Positions 8,463-16,617 are shown, numbered from the stretch's first letter. The stretch: 25,781 nt of DNA from an uncultured Burkholderiales bacterium (GCA_903887655.1 CAISQQ010000127.1:1-25781), one strand, 5' to 3'. Translations and numbers: made by a program. Notes: a model not told the origin generated them from the letters alone.

Positions 8463-9737
8463 TTGGTTTTGAACACCCCCACCCCCACACTCCCCCCCAT
8501 TCACACCGATGTCCTCATCATCGGTGCGGGGCCCGTGGGTTTGTTTCAAGTCTTTGAGCTCGGACTGTTGGGCCTGTCTTGCCACTTGATCGATCCGCTG
8601 CCCAGACCCGGCGGTCAATGCATCGAGCTTTATGCAAGCAAGCCCATCTACGACATCCCGGGCTTGCCCGCTTGCACGGGGCAGGAGCTCATCGAGCGAC
8701 TGCTCACCCAAATCAAGCCCTTCAACGCCCCCTTTCACGGTGGACAATTGGTCACCCAGATTGAGACTCTCTTGCAACCCGTGGCCCAAGACGGGGATCA
8801 AGATACGAGTCAGAGCGCGACTCAAGACCCGAGTGCGCCGCGCTTTCTTGTGAGCACCGCCTCGGGTTTGGTGTTTGCGGTCAAGGCGGTGGTGTTGGCG
8901 TGCGGGGTCGGGGCTTTTTTACCGCGACCTTTGGTGAGCTTGGGGGTCGAGCCCTGGGTGGGTCGAGGGGTGTTTTACGGCGACATCCAAGAGCATCTCC
9001 AACAATACCGCCAACAACACCCTCCCCGTGAGGTCTGGGTGGTGGGCGGGGATGAGGCCGCCTTGAGCGTGGCCTTGCAAAGCCTTGAGACCCTCGAGGA
9101 CTGGGCCGCCAAGCACAACACCGGGGGAGAACCGCCCGCGCAGGTCACGCTCATTCACCGACGCGAACAACTCGTCGCCCCCAAGGGCTTGATCGATCAG
9201 TTCAACAACAGGCTCGCGAGTTCAGTCAGAGCGGGGCCCCAAGCGGTCAAGCTCCGTTTCTTGCACGGTCAGATCACGGCGCTAGAGGCCCCTGGCACGC
9301 CAGACCTTGAAGCCCTTGAAGCCCTTGAAGCCTTCGACGCCTCGCGCGGGCATGAGCTCTCCAAACCCATGTGCCTCACCTGGGTGGATGCAGCGCTGCA
9401 AAGTCACACCGCCCGTGTGGACTTGGTGAGCGTGAACCTGGGACTCTCGCCCCAACTCGGCCCTGTGAGTGAGTGGGGTCTGGCCATGAAGAAAAAACAA
9501 GTGACGGTCAACACCGAGGACTTCAGCACCGACTGCGAAGGGGTCTTTGCCGTGGGCGACATCAACACCTATCCCGGCAAGAAAAAACTGATCTTGAGTG
9601 GTTTTCATGAAGCGACCCTGGCGGCTTATGGCATCGCCAAACGGGTGTTTCAAACCGACAAAATTCCTTTTGAATACACCACCGCCTCACCCAGGCTTCA
9701 TGAACGACTGGGCCTGGCGCCCAAACGCCCAGACTGA
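8463..9737 (+). CDS. Ferredoxin--NADP+ reductase, thioredoxin-reductase-like type
   Basis: The protein has two dinucleotide-binding folds: GAGPVG (residues 21-26, FAD) followed by PGGQCIELY, and GGDEAA (195-200, NADP), then a closing FAD motif with G365-D366 in FAVGDIN and YPGKKKLILSGFHEA. This is the arrangement of TrxB-like ferredoxin-NADP reductases, which lack the redox CXXC of true thioredoxin reductases. At about 424 residues it is long for the type (usually near 350) because of several insertions, including an EAL repeat at 282-290. The start is uncertain: the frame has no ATG, an in-frame stop lies at 8421, and only TTG codons at 8433, 8463 and 8469 are available. The one at 8463 is used here because the fold starts soon after. 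It probably reduces FdxA. Confidence 0.87.
   Translation: MVLNTPTPTLPPIHTDVLIIGAGPVGLFQVFELGLLGLSCHLIDPLPRPGGQCIELYASKPIYDIPGLPACTGQELIERLLTQIKPFNAPFHGGQLVTQIETLLQPVAQDGDQDTSQSATQDPSAPRFLVSTASGLVFAVKAVVLACGVGAFLPRPLVSLGVEPWVGRGVFYGDIQEHLQQYRQQHPPREVWVVGGDEAALSVALQSLETLEDWAAKHNTGGEPPAQVTLIHRREQLVAPKGLIDQFNNRLASSVRAGPQAVKLRFLHGQITALEAPGTPDLEALEALEAFDASRGHELSKPMCLTWVDAALQSHTARVDLVSVNLGLSPQLGPVSEWGLAMKKKQVTVNTEDFSTDCEGVFAVGDINTYPGKKKLILSGFHEATLAAYGIAKRVFQTDKIPFEYTTASPRLHERLGLAPKRPD
9306..9332 (+). repeat. Three perfect 9-bp units inside the ferredoxin reductase gene
   Basis: CTTGAAGCC is repeated three times without a mismatch and gives (Leu-Glu-Ala)x3 in frame. Perfect identity at every base suggests a recent expansion. 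Confidence 0.9.
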
Positions 9738-9804
9738 TACTCGAGCTTGATGCATGGGCAATCCACCCCTGCCCATCCCAAGACCGATCGATTCGCAAAA
9801 CCCC

Positions 9805-9843
9805 AAAAAAAATCCCCGTCGATCACGCTGGATCTGACGGGGA
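9805..9843 (-). terminator. Rho-independent terminator of the porin gene
   Basis: Read on the minus strand, TCCCCGTC (8 bp) pairs with GACGGGGA around a GATC-containing loop, and the stem is followed directly by eight T. It lies about 70 bp past the porin stop codon and sits between two convergent genes; the run of T is on the minus side only, so it mainly serves the porin. Confidence 0.85.
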
Positions 9844-9911
9844 GTGGGGTTTGGGCTGACCCGCGTTGAACGCTCAGCCCCGAGAAGACCCTTGGCGTGA
9901 ACTTCGCGCGA

Positions 9912-10679
9912 TTAGAAGTTCTTTTTAACGCCCAACACCAAGGTGGTTGAACCCAAGTCTTTGCCACCGGTTTGGGGCAAGGTGTAGGCCATGCCATTTT
10001 TGGACTTGAAGTTGGTGCCCACGACTGTCGCACTGAGGGCAATGCCGTCACCGACGTCTTTGTTCAACGCCAACGAGAAATCGCTGTAGCTCACGGGTGA
10101 GTTGTGAGCCACAACTTGGTTGCCGTAATGGGGCACAATGCTCAAGCCGTTGCCCAAGTCAGCGGTGTAGCTCAAATCCAAGTAGGTGCTGCCCTTGCTG
10201 TTGACGGTGCCGAATAGGTTGGTGGTGCTGTCAGATACCTTGGCCGTGAAGTTCATGGCGGTGAGGGCCAAATAAACTTCAAAGGTGTTGGCGTTGACTG
10301 CACCAGGCACGGTGCTCAAGGTGTTGCCCACATAGTAGTAACCCAAGCCACCGATGTCATAGGACACGGCTTCGGTCAAAGCGCCACGGTATCCACCGTA
10401 GATGTCCATCTCGACGGGACCTTTGGCTTGACCCTTGGGGTCAGCGTCGTGGATCCAATTGATGGCCGACAACCAGGTGCCGACATACAAACCGTTGGCC
10501 GCTGTGTAGTCTGCACCGCCTTGGAGTGCGGGCTTGACGGCGGACTGGGAAATACCACGGTAGCGGTACTCACTCACCACACCGGCGTTGAAGACCAATG
10601 GATCGGCAGCGGGCTCTTCAGCGTGGGCACAAAAAGCACTCAAAACGGCTGAGGCAAGAACGAGTTTTTTGAAAATCAT
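9912..10679 (-). CDS. TorF-family putative outer-membrane porin (Gcw_chp type)
   Basis: A 255-residue protein with a clear signal peptide: MIFKKL, a hydrophobic core, and cleavage after AHA near residue 20. The mature part is rich in Gly, Tyr, Thr and Ser with alternating hydrophobic residues, contains the family-typical SEYRYRGISQS near the start, and ends in phenylalanine as expected for a protein inserted by the BAM machinery. Family members are predicted small beta-barrels; the substrate is not known. It has one of the few strong ribosome-binding sites in the window (AGGAGA, 7 bases before ATG) and its own terminator, so it is probably a single, well-expressed transcription unit. Confidence 0.85.
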   Translation of the reverse strand: MIFKKLVLASAVLSAFCAHAEEPAADPLVFNAGVVSEYRYRGISQSAVKPALQGGADYTAANGLYVGTWLSAINWIHDADPKGQAKGPVEMDIYGGYRGALTEAVSYDIGGLGYYYVGNTLSTVPGAVNANTFEVYLALTAMNFTAKVSDSTTNLFGTVNSKGSTYLDLSYTADLGNGLSIVPHYGNQVVAHNSPVSYSDFSLALNKDVGDGIALSATVVGTNFKSKNGMAYTLPQTGGKDLGSTTLVLGVKKNF

Positions 10680-10686
10680 GGGAAAG

Positions 10687-10692
10687 TCTCCT
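10687..10692 (-). promoter_or_regulatory. Strong ribosome-binding site of the porin gene
   Basis: AGGAGA on the minus strand, 7 bases before the ATG at 10679. It fixes the start and contrasts with the many genes here that lack such a site. Confidence 0.8.
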
Positions 10693-10807
10693 GGAGGTTG
10701 AAATGAGAAAAAAATGGGTGTCGCTCAAAGTGGGGGGAAGTGATGCGGGTTTTCGAGAGCCCGAGAAAACCCTTACTTTTTCCCCTTGCATCTTTGTGAC
10801 ATTAGGG

Positions 10808-10823
10808 TTAATTCTAGTATTAA
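10808..10823. promoter_or_regulatory. Inverted repeat TTAAT-N6-ATTAA upstream of the porin gene
   Basis: Perfect 5-bp arms around six bases, about 130 bp before the porin start, in the only AT-rich part of the gap. It is a candidate operator; the regulator is unknown. Confidence 0.3.
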
Positions 10824-11073
10824 AGCAGTGCACCCATCGCGAAAACGGGTCAATTGAGCGGACTTTACCCACACAATGAATACTTTAAACAACAGTTTTG
10901 TAGTCCACCCGGGCCTACCCCCGCCCCAAAGCCGATCCCCGGCCATTTAAGCCACGGGCTTGGGCTTCTTGCGCGGGTCCTTGTCCATCTGAGCTTCTAA
11001 GAGCGCAGTCGATGAAGCCGCGCACTCAAAAACCCGGCTCGAGCTGATCCTAGGTGCTCGTTCCAGGAGAGCC

Positions 11074-12861
11074 CTAAAACGGCACGTTGGCATGAAGCCA
11101 GATGCGGGTCTTCACCAGCGAGCCGTCTTGATCATTGCCGCTGGAGCTCGGGTTGGGGTTGTTGCCGATTCTTTGGGCAATGGTGGCCTTGAGACTCGCG
11201 CCAGAGGGAGCTAGAAAGCCCAGCGTCACCCCCGCGCCTTTGAGTGCATACTGGTTGAGGGCGGGTGCGCCCGCAAATTGAGGGTCCGAATTGATCATGA
11301 CCCGGCCGTAATCGACAAACGCACTCACGCTCACGCGTTCACGCCAGAGGCTGCGCAGTTCAAGATTGAGCACCTGAGCGTTGCTCCCCCCCGCCTCATT
11401 GCTGGGGTAGGCCCTCACCCCATTGATGCCACCGAGGTAAAACTTCTCCGATGAGTCCAAGTTCTTCTTGGCCAGCTGCCCCGACACAGCGCCATACAGA
11501 GACAGGCCTGAGAACAAACTTTGCTCTCTGGAGAGCGCGTACCTCGTCTTGCTGTAGCGCCCCGCGGCTTGGGTGGTGATGGCATCGCTTGCTTGGAATT
11601 GGAGCGGAGAGCGGTCGTAATTGATGCGCCCAGCCGACCAACTCAGACTGGCGTAGGAGTTGCCCCCGCCTGCGAATGCGTCACTTTGTAAACCACTGAA
11701 GGTGATGGCCACTGGCGTGTTGAGGTAGTCGGAGGCCACCGCTCCTTGGGCGTCGTTGAGGTAGTGTTTGTGGTCCGCCGACAAGGCCACAGTCACGCTG
11801 GAGGGTCGGGATTTGATGAGGGGGTAGCTCAACTCCAGGCCGAAACTGGTGGCCACACCGCTCGCGTTGAGTGCACTGAAGTCCTGCGAGACCAAGTGAT
11901 AAGACAGACTTGAGGCGTTGAGCCCGAGCTTGAGGCCGTTGTGGCCGAGGGGGACGGTCTCTGAGCCGCGCACATAGCCACTGCCCGCGGTCGCCAGCAG
12001 GTTCAAGCCCAACAGATCGCCCCAGCCCATGGGCGAGTTGAGAAACACATTGGCGCTCAAGCGGTTGGCTCCCGTCGAGCGCGACCCGGTGTTGTCCGTT
12101 TGCGCATCTGCCGTGAGCCAGTCCTTGTCGCTCAATGCGATGATCAAGTCGGTTTCGCCTTCTTTCTCTCCAACGGCCCAATTGCCCTGAACGCTCACGC
12201 CCGCCAAATCCCCCACCAAGGCGAGTGCACGGTCGATGGCGTTGGAGTTCAGGGGCGCCCCCGATGTTTGAGCCGCTGCGATCATGGCGAGGATTTTCTC
12301 GCTCTTGACGCGTTGCGACAGTGGGCCATCGAGTTTGACGCGGCCGAACTTGGCCTCGATGACTTCAATCGTGACCACACCGTTGGCGATGTCTTGAGGC
12401 GGCAGTTGAGTCTTCACGACCCAACCCAATCGGCGATAAAACTGGGCAATCTGGGCGCTGGCTTCTTGCAAGTCGCTGAACTGCACCGAGCGGTCCACAT
12501 ACGACTGGATCACCGCAGACAGTTGCGAGCTCGAATACAGGTGATTGCCCTCAAAACGAAAGGCTTTGACCGTGAGGCTCGGGCCAGCACTGGGGACGCT
12601 GCCTTTGGTCGTTTCCTCGTCAAGAGGGGGTTGCGCCTGAGATCGGTTGAGTTCACGCTCACGCTCATGTTCAATTTGCTGGTTCAACGTTCCTGCACTG
12701 GGTGCCAGCGCGGAATTTAAAAAGGACGCTGGTCCCGAAGGGGTTGCTGGCGCCGCTTGCACTTCTGGAGCTAGGGCGCACACCGCAATGCTCGCCAAGG
12801 CCCAAGACAACGCAGGCCGACAAAGTTTTTGAGTTTCAAAGGTAGGTATCAAAGACTGCAC
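11074..12861 (-). CDS. TpsB-family (FhaC/ShlB-like) outer-membrane secretion pore
   Basis: A 595-residue protein with a signal peptide (about residues 1-36, ending in EVQA), an N-terminal linker with charged ERERE, a POTRA domain starting near residue 96 (LTVKAFRFEGN), and a C-terminal beta-barrel. The VRAYP motif at 482-486 belongs to the conserved loop that folds into the pore in this family, and the protein ends in phenylalanine. TpsB proteins secrete a large TpsA exoprotein (haemagglutinin, haemolysin or similar) across the outer membrane. No TpsA gene lies on either side: downstream is the porin, upstream is thiD. It ends with TAG, which shows that TAG is a normal stop in this genome. 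Confidence 0.9.
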   Translation of the reverse strand: MQSLIPTFETQKLCRPALSWALASIAVCALAPEVQAAPATPSGPASFLNSALAPSAGTLNQQIEHERERELNRSQAQPPLDEETTKGSVPSAGPSLTVKAFRFEGNHLYSSSQLSAVIQSYVDRSVQFSDLQEASAQIAQFYRRLGWVVKTQLPPQDIANGVVTIEVIEAKFGRVKLDGPLSQRVKSEKILAMIAAAQTSGAPLNSNAIDRALALVGDLAGVSVQGNWAVGEKEGETDLIIALSDKDWLTADAQTDNTGSRSTGANRLSANVFLNSPMGWGDLLGLNLLATAGSGYVRGSETVPLGHNGLKLGLNASSLSYHLVSQDFSALNASGVATSFGLELSYPLIKSRPSSVTVALSADHKHYLNDAQGAVASDYLNTPVAITFSGLQSDAFAGGGNSYASLSWSAGRINYDRSPLQFQASDAITTQAAGRYSKTRYALSREQSLFSGLSLYGAVSGQLAKKNLDSSEKFYLGGINGVRAYPSNEAGGSNAQVLNLELRSLWRERVSVSAFVDYGRVMINSDPQFAGAPALNQYALKGAGVTLGFLAPSGASLKATIAQRIGNNPNPSSSGNDQDGSLVKTRIWLHANVPF

Positions 12862-12974
12862 CTAAAGGGTGTGAGGGGTTGAGCAGGCCCCAAGCCTCCT
12901 CGCCCCACCCAATTCAACATTAAACCGCAAGGGCGGTGACCCTTTCACTGAGATGGTGCTTTGATCGAGGTTTT

Positions 12975-13892
12975 TTAAATCAAGCGCATGGCTTGGGGTG
13001 AAAAACCATGATTCAAAGGTCCATGGCCGCCAGGCTGGCCCATCTTCACCCCTCGGCCCGCCTCGATCGCTTGCACAATATAAGCCCTGGCCGAGCTGAC
13101 GGACGATGAAAGGCTCTCGCCGCGAGCGAGGTGCGCGGCAATGGCCGAGGACAAGGTGCAGCCCGTGCCATGCACATTGTGGCTGGGTATTCGGCTCGAC
13201 TGCAGGCGTTGAAACTGGATGCCCTAGTGGGCCGGGGTGGATGAGACGCCCCGCAAGAATTCGCTCGCTTTTGGGTCTTGGCGATCCAGGCGCGTGGCCA
13301 GCACATCGACCACCGTTGAGCCTGGCAAATGACCGCCTTTGAGCAAAGCGCTGGGAGCACCGAGCGCCAACAGCTCAGCTGCGCTCGCGTCCAAGTCCTC
13401 CACGCCCACAATCTTGCGACCCAACAACACCTCGGCCTCGTCCAAATTGGGCGTGATGACGCTCACCAAGGGAAACAGCTCCTTGACCAACACTTGCACC
13501 GTCTCCTCGTTGATCAAGCGGTCCCCGGAAGTGGCCACCATCACGGGGTCGAGCACCACGCGCTGCCAGCCAAAGTGCTTGATGGCCCAACACACCACCT
13601 CCACGATCTGAGGGGTGTGAAGCATGCCAATCTTCACCGCATCGACCCCAATATCCTCGGCCACCGATTGAATTTGCTGCTTTAAAAACTCAGCGCTCAC
13701 CGCAAAAATCCCCTGCACGCCTTGGGTGTTTTGCGCGGTCAAGGCGGTGATGGCCGTCATGCCGTAGCAGCCCAAGGCGCTGAAGGTTTTGAGATCGGCT
13801 TGGATGCCAGCGCCGCCCCCACTGTCGGAGCCCGCGATGCTCAGCACCCGAGGGTAATGGGGCGAAGACGATGGTGAGTCAGTGGGTTGCAA
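12975..13892 (-). pseudogene. thiD: thiD (HMP/HMP-P kinase) interrupted by an in-frame amber codon
   Basis: One reading frame encodes a full-length ThiD, except that codon 223 is TAG (13224-13226). Upstream of the stop are the ribokinase-type features: GSDSGGGAGIQAD from residue 21 and GGHLPGS. After it the same frame continues with the family-typical HGTGCTLSSAIAAHL, where the GTGC loop (242-245) forms the anion hole and supplies the catalytic cysteine. The 222-residue product would lack that loop and should be inactive. No frameshift is involved; a single C-to-T change from CAG (Gln) would explain the stop. ThiD phosphorylates HMP and HMP-P for thiamine synthesis. The start is a TTG at 13892, preceded by AGGGA. 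Sequencing error, a real mutation, or low-level readthrough remain possible. Confidence 0.85.
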
Positions 13893-14244
13893 AGGACTTT
13901 CCCTTTTATAATGAATGAAGAGGTCGGTGGAAGACCGACAAACTGTCGCGATTTTAGTGCTTTAACCTGCCATGAAAAAGCCCCTTCAATCGGCCCCAGC
14001 GGTCAGCATCAAGAGGTAATTGGCAATATGAAAGCGGCAAAAAGCAAGCGAGATGCAGCATGCGTCTTGCCAAGCGAGTCCCGGCGAGATTGAAGGCCTT
14101 GCCCCCAGCGCTCACCCTTGGGGCACCCAAGCTCAGGCACGGACCCTGCAACGACGCCCCTCCTCCATTGTTCTCTTTGAGCCCCCTTCAGAGCCGTTCC
14201 AACCGTCCCCACAGCCCCAACCTGGCGTTTGAGCCCTTTGCACC
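13893..14244. other. Divergent intergenic region between thiD and thiO
   Basis: About 350 bp separating the two divergent thiamine units. Apart from the thiD promoter region nothing firm was found. The conserved sequence blocks of a TPP riboswitch were looked for and not seen. Short frames in the gap (for example a 15-codon one at 13972) have no ribosome-binding site and are not called. Confidence 0.6.
13905..13939 (-). promoter_or_regulatory. Probable thiD promoter region with inverted repeat
   Basis: On the minus strand TATAAA (13905-13910) is a five-of-six -10 box, but only weak -35 sequences precede it. A perfect inverted repeat GTCGGT-GGAAG-ACCGAC lies at 13923-13939, where the -35 region would be, as expected for an operator. 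If this -10 is used, the mRNA would begin only a few bases before the TTG start codon, close to leaderless. Confidence 0.4.
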
Positions 14245-15390
14245 ATGCCCCCCACAACCCTGAATAAAAGCAACTGCTTGGTGATTGGCGCGGGCCTTTT
14301 GGGCCGGACCTTGGCTTGGCGACTCGCAAGCGATGGACACCGGGTGAGTCTTTTTGAAGCCAATGGCGCCGATATCCCCAATGCGGCGGCCCCAGTCGCG
14401 GCGGCCATGTTGGCCCCCTTGGCCGAGTCGGCCATCACCGAGCTCAATGTCGTGCGCATGGGCCAGTACAGCCTGGAGAAGTGGCCGCAGTTGCTCCAAG
14501 ACTTGCCTGGAAGGGTGTTTTTTCAGCGCCAAGGCACCTTGATCCTTTGGCATCCCGCCGATGCCGGTGAGGCCGAGCGCTTTGCTCGCTTGTTGGCGCG
14601 CAATCACGCCTTGCTGCCGAGTTTGTCCACCCCAGAGCACCTCAACGCCCAAGAGCTCACCCACTTGGAGCCCAGCCTTGCGCAGCGCTTTGAGCGAGGG
14701 CTCTACCTGCCCGGAGAAGGCCAGCTCGACAACCGCGAGCTGCTCGCTGCCTTGTGCGTGGCCCTCGAGCGGCTACAAGCCCTGGGGTGCGTGCAACTGC
14801 ATTGGCACGCCCCCATCGACCCCGTCGAGATGTTCGCCACGGTTCAATCGGGTGACTTCAAGGCCGCTCACTTCCAAGCGGGTGTCCCCACCTGGGTCAT
14901 TGATTGCCGAGGCTTGGGGGCCAAGACCCACTGGCCCAGACTCCGGGGTGTGCGCGGTGAGGTCGTTCGACTGCACGCGCCTGAGGTGACGCTCAGCCGC
15001 CCCACTCGACTCATCCATCCGCGCTATCCCATCTACATTGCGCCCAAGGAAAACGGCGTCTTTGTGATTGGGGCCACCGAAATTGAGAGTGAAGATCGCT
15101 CACCGAGCAGTGTGCGCTCGACCTTGGAGTTGTTGTCGGCGGCCTACAGCGTGCACCCAGGTTTTGCGGAAGGACGGGTGCTCGAGATGAACACCCAACT
15201 GCGCCCGACCTTGCCCGACAACTTGCCCACCATCGAGGTGCTCGAGACCGGACTCATGCGCATCAATGGCCTGTACCGGCACGGCTTCCTGATCACACCC
15301 TTGATGGTCGATTGCGCTCTAGAATGGATACAAACCGAGCAGCAAAGCTTGGCGCTTCAAGTGGGCCTGGAGATGCGAATGCCGGCTTGA
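14245..15390 (+). CDS. thiO: Glycine oxidase ThiO (FAD-dependent, thiazole branch of thiamine synthesis)
   Basis: A 381-residue DAO-family flavoprotein. The FAD-binding GAGLLG is at residues 15-20; the family stretch AAAMLAPLAE follows; the middle has RGVRGEVVRL and a substrate-site region with YIAPKENGVFVIGATE; the end has GLYRHGFLITP. ThiO oxidises glycine to dehydroglycine (iminoacetate), the two-carbon unit of the thiazole ring. It opens the plus-strand unit thiO-thiS-thiG-thiE, with thiS 38 bp downstream. Use of ThiO rather than ThiH indicates the aerobic route. Confidence 0.92.
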   Translation: MPPTTLNKSNCLVIGAGLLGRTLAWRLASDGHRVSLFEANGADIPNAAAPVAAAMLAPLAESAITELNVVRMGQYSLEKWPQLLQDLPGRVFFQRQGTLILWHPADAGEAERFARLLARNHALLPSLSTPEHLNAQELTHLEPSLAQRFERGLYLPGEGQLDNRELLAALCVALERLQALGCVQLHWHAPIDPVEMFATVQSGDFKAAHFQAGVPTWVIDCRGLGAKTHWPRLRGVRGEVVRLHAPEVTLSRPTRLIHPRYPIYIAPKENGVFVIGATEIESEDRSPSSVRSTLELLSAAYSVHPGFAEGRVLEMNTQLRPTLPDNLPTIEVLETGLMRINGLYRHGFLITPLMVDCALEWIQTEQQSLALQVGLEMRMPA

Positions 15391-15428
15391 AAGCGGGACT
15401 TTTCACGACACCCTGAGATTTTTTCCCC

Positions 15429-15626
15429 ATGCACGTCTTGATCAATCAACTGCCCTTTGAGCTGCCAGACAACGCGGTGCTGAGTATGGCCATTGAACGC
15501 TTTGGCATCAGCCCCCCCTTTGCTGCTGCGGTCAATTTGGAGTTTGTCGCCAAAACCGAGTACGACCGCACGCGTTTGCACGATCACGATGAAATCGAGC
15601 TCATTGCGCCCATCACGGGCGGCTAA
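15429..15626 (+). CDS. thiS: Sulfur carrier protein ThiS
   Basis: A 65-residue ubiquitin-fold protein ending in the obligatory Gly-Gly (PITGG), the site of adenylation and thiocarboxylate formation. It donates sulfur to ThiG. Length and position between thiO and thiG are typical. The activating enzyme ThiF is not in the window. Confidence 0.93.
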   Translation: MHVLINQLPFELPDNAVLSMAIERFGISPPFAAAVNLEFVAKTEYDRTRLHDHDEIELIAPITGG

Positions 15627-15648
15627 AACCGCTCCAAGCGCTGGGCCA

Positions 15649-15685
15649 GGGGTGGGTTTTGGTTTTTTGGGGTTTTGGCTTTGGG
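15649..15685 (+). other. G/T-rich tract between thiS and thiG
   Basis: The 115-bp thiS-thiG gap holds a plus-strand stretch with G-runs of 4, 3, 2, 4, 2 and 3 separated by T-runs. It could form a two- or three-layer G-quadruplex in the RNA or act as an imperfect attenuator. It may also be a decayed short repeat. Confidence 0.4.
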
Positions 15686-15741
15686 CTTATGATTGACCTC
15701 CAGCCGATCCAAGCCAACTCCCCCATGTCGCCCCATTCGAG

Positions 15742-16617
15742 ATGAACGCCACCCCTTTGCCCACGCATCCAAGCCACCCCAGCCACCCATCCCAGCCCGC
15801 TGACTTGGCCTTGAAACGCCCAGACCCTTGGGTCCTCTATGGCGAGACCTTCACGTCTCGCTTGATGCTGGGGACTTCGCGCTACCCCTCGCCTGCGGTC
15901 CTCATGGCCTGCGTTCGCGCCACAGATCCCGCCTTTCTCACCGTGTCGCTTCGCCGTCAAATGCCCCAGCTCGACGCCAAGCAACTCGCCGCCAATGGGT
16001 TTTGGGAGCTCTTGCGAGAGCTCAAGACGCCACTCTTGCCCAACACAGCGGGCTGCCACCGCGTGCAAGAGGTGATCACGACCGCACAAATGGCACGCGA
16101 GGTGTTTGAGACCGATTGGATCAAGCTCGAGCTCATTGGAGATGACTACACCTTGCAGCCCGACACGGTGAATCTGCCCCAAGCGGCCGAGGCGCTCATC
16201 AAACTCGGCTTCAAAGTGCTGCCCTACTGCACCGAGGATTTGGTCTTGTGTCAAAAGTTGATCGATGTGGGCTGCCAAGCGGTGATGCCCTGGGCGGCCC
16301 CCATCGGCACAGGGCTCGGTCCCATCAACCCCCACGCCCTCAAAGTGCTTCGAGACCGACTGCCAGTGCCCTTGATTGTGGACGCGGGACTGGGGCTGCC
16401 CTCCCACGCTTGCCAAGTCATGGAATGGGGCTTTGATGCGGTGCTGCTCAACACCGCGGTGGCACTCTCGCAAGACCCGCTGCACATGGCGCAGGCGTTT
16501 GCCTGGAGCGTAGAGGCTGGGCGAGCCGCGCACTTGAGTGGCGCGATGAAGCCACAAACCGCAGCGCAAGCGAGCACACCGGTGTTGGGCACGCCCTTTT
16601 GGCACCAAGCCCCTTGA
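15742..16617 (+). CDS. thiG: Thiazole synthase ThiG
   Basis: A 291-residue TIM-barrel protein. The family opening motif SRLMLGTSRYPSP, PNTAGC, WIKLELIGDD with the Schiff-base lysine K128, PYCTEDLVLC, and the phosphate-binding PWAAPIGTGLGP are all present. It condenses DXP, dehydroglycine and ThiS-thiocarboxylate to the thiazole phosphate. The first 30 residues are an extension with an HPS repeat and proline and are probably not part of the barrel. thiE begins 13 bp after the stop. Confidence 0.93.
   Translation: MNATPLPTHPSHPSHPSQPADLALKRPDPWVLYGETFTSRLMLGTSRYPSPAVLMACVRATDPAFLTVSLRRQMPQLDAKQLAANGFWELLRELKTPLLPNTAGCHRVQEVITTAQMAREVFETDWIKLELIGDDYTLQPDTVNLPQAAEALIKLGFKVLPYCTEDLVLCQKLIDVGCQAVMPWAAPIGTGLGPINPHALKVLRDRLPVPLIVDAGLGLPSHACQVMEWGFDAVLLNTAVALSQDPLHMAQAFAWSVEAGRAAHLSGAMKPQTAAQASTPVLGTPFWHQAP
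15766..15792 (+). repeat. Three 9-bp units at the start of thiG
   Basis: Three consecutive codon triplets encode His-Pro-Ser (CAYCCNWSC pattern) within the non-conserved N-terminal extension. Confidence 0.75.

Larger units (their letters stand above)
10680..11073. other. Intergenic region between the TpsB gene and the porin gene
   Basis: Nearly 400 bp without a convincing gene. It should hold the porin promoter on the minus strand: an AT-rich stretch with TAGAAT as a possible -10 lies within the inverted repeat TTAAT-N6-ATTAA at 10808-10823, but no good -35 box pairs with it. A 48-codon minus-strand frame (10947-11093) overlaps the TpsB gene end and has a basic tail; it is not convincing. 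No terminator with a T-run was found after the TpsB gene. Confidence 0.6.

Noticed and set aside
8420..8500. Confirmed frameshift in the ferredoxin reductase gene
   Set aside because: A TTG start explains the gene without a frameshift; the C-runs are kept as a finding only.
10947..11093. 48-codon minus-strand frame with a Lys/Arg/Pro-rich tail
   Set aside because: It overlaps the TpsB gene end, lacks a ribosome-binding site and resembles no known small protein.
12975..13175. Separate small gene at the thiD 3' end
   Set aside because: It is the same frame as thiD after the TAG codon and contains the ThiD catalytic loop, so it is part of one broken gene, not a separate one and not a frameshift.
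13224..13226. TAG as a reassigned sense codon
   Set aside because: TAG correctly ends the TpsB and DUF218 genes in this window, so it acts as a stop.
13893..14244. TPP riboswitch before thiO
   Set aside because: The conserved riboswitch blocks were not seen on either strand; a covariance-model search would settle it.
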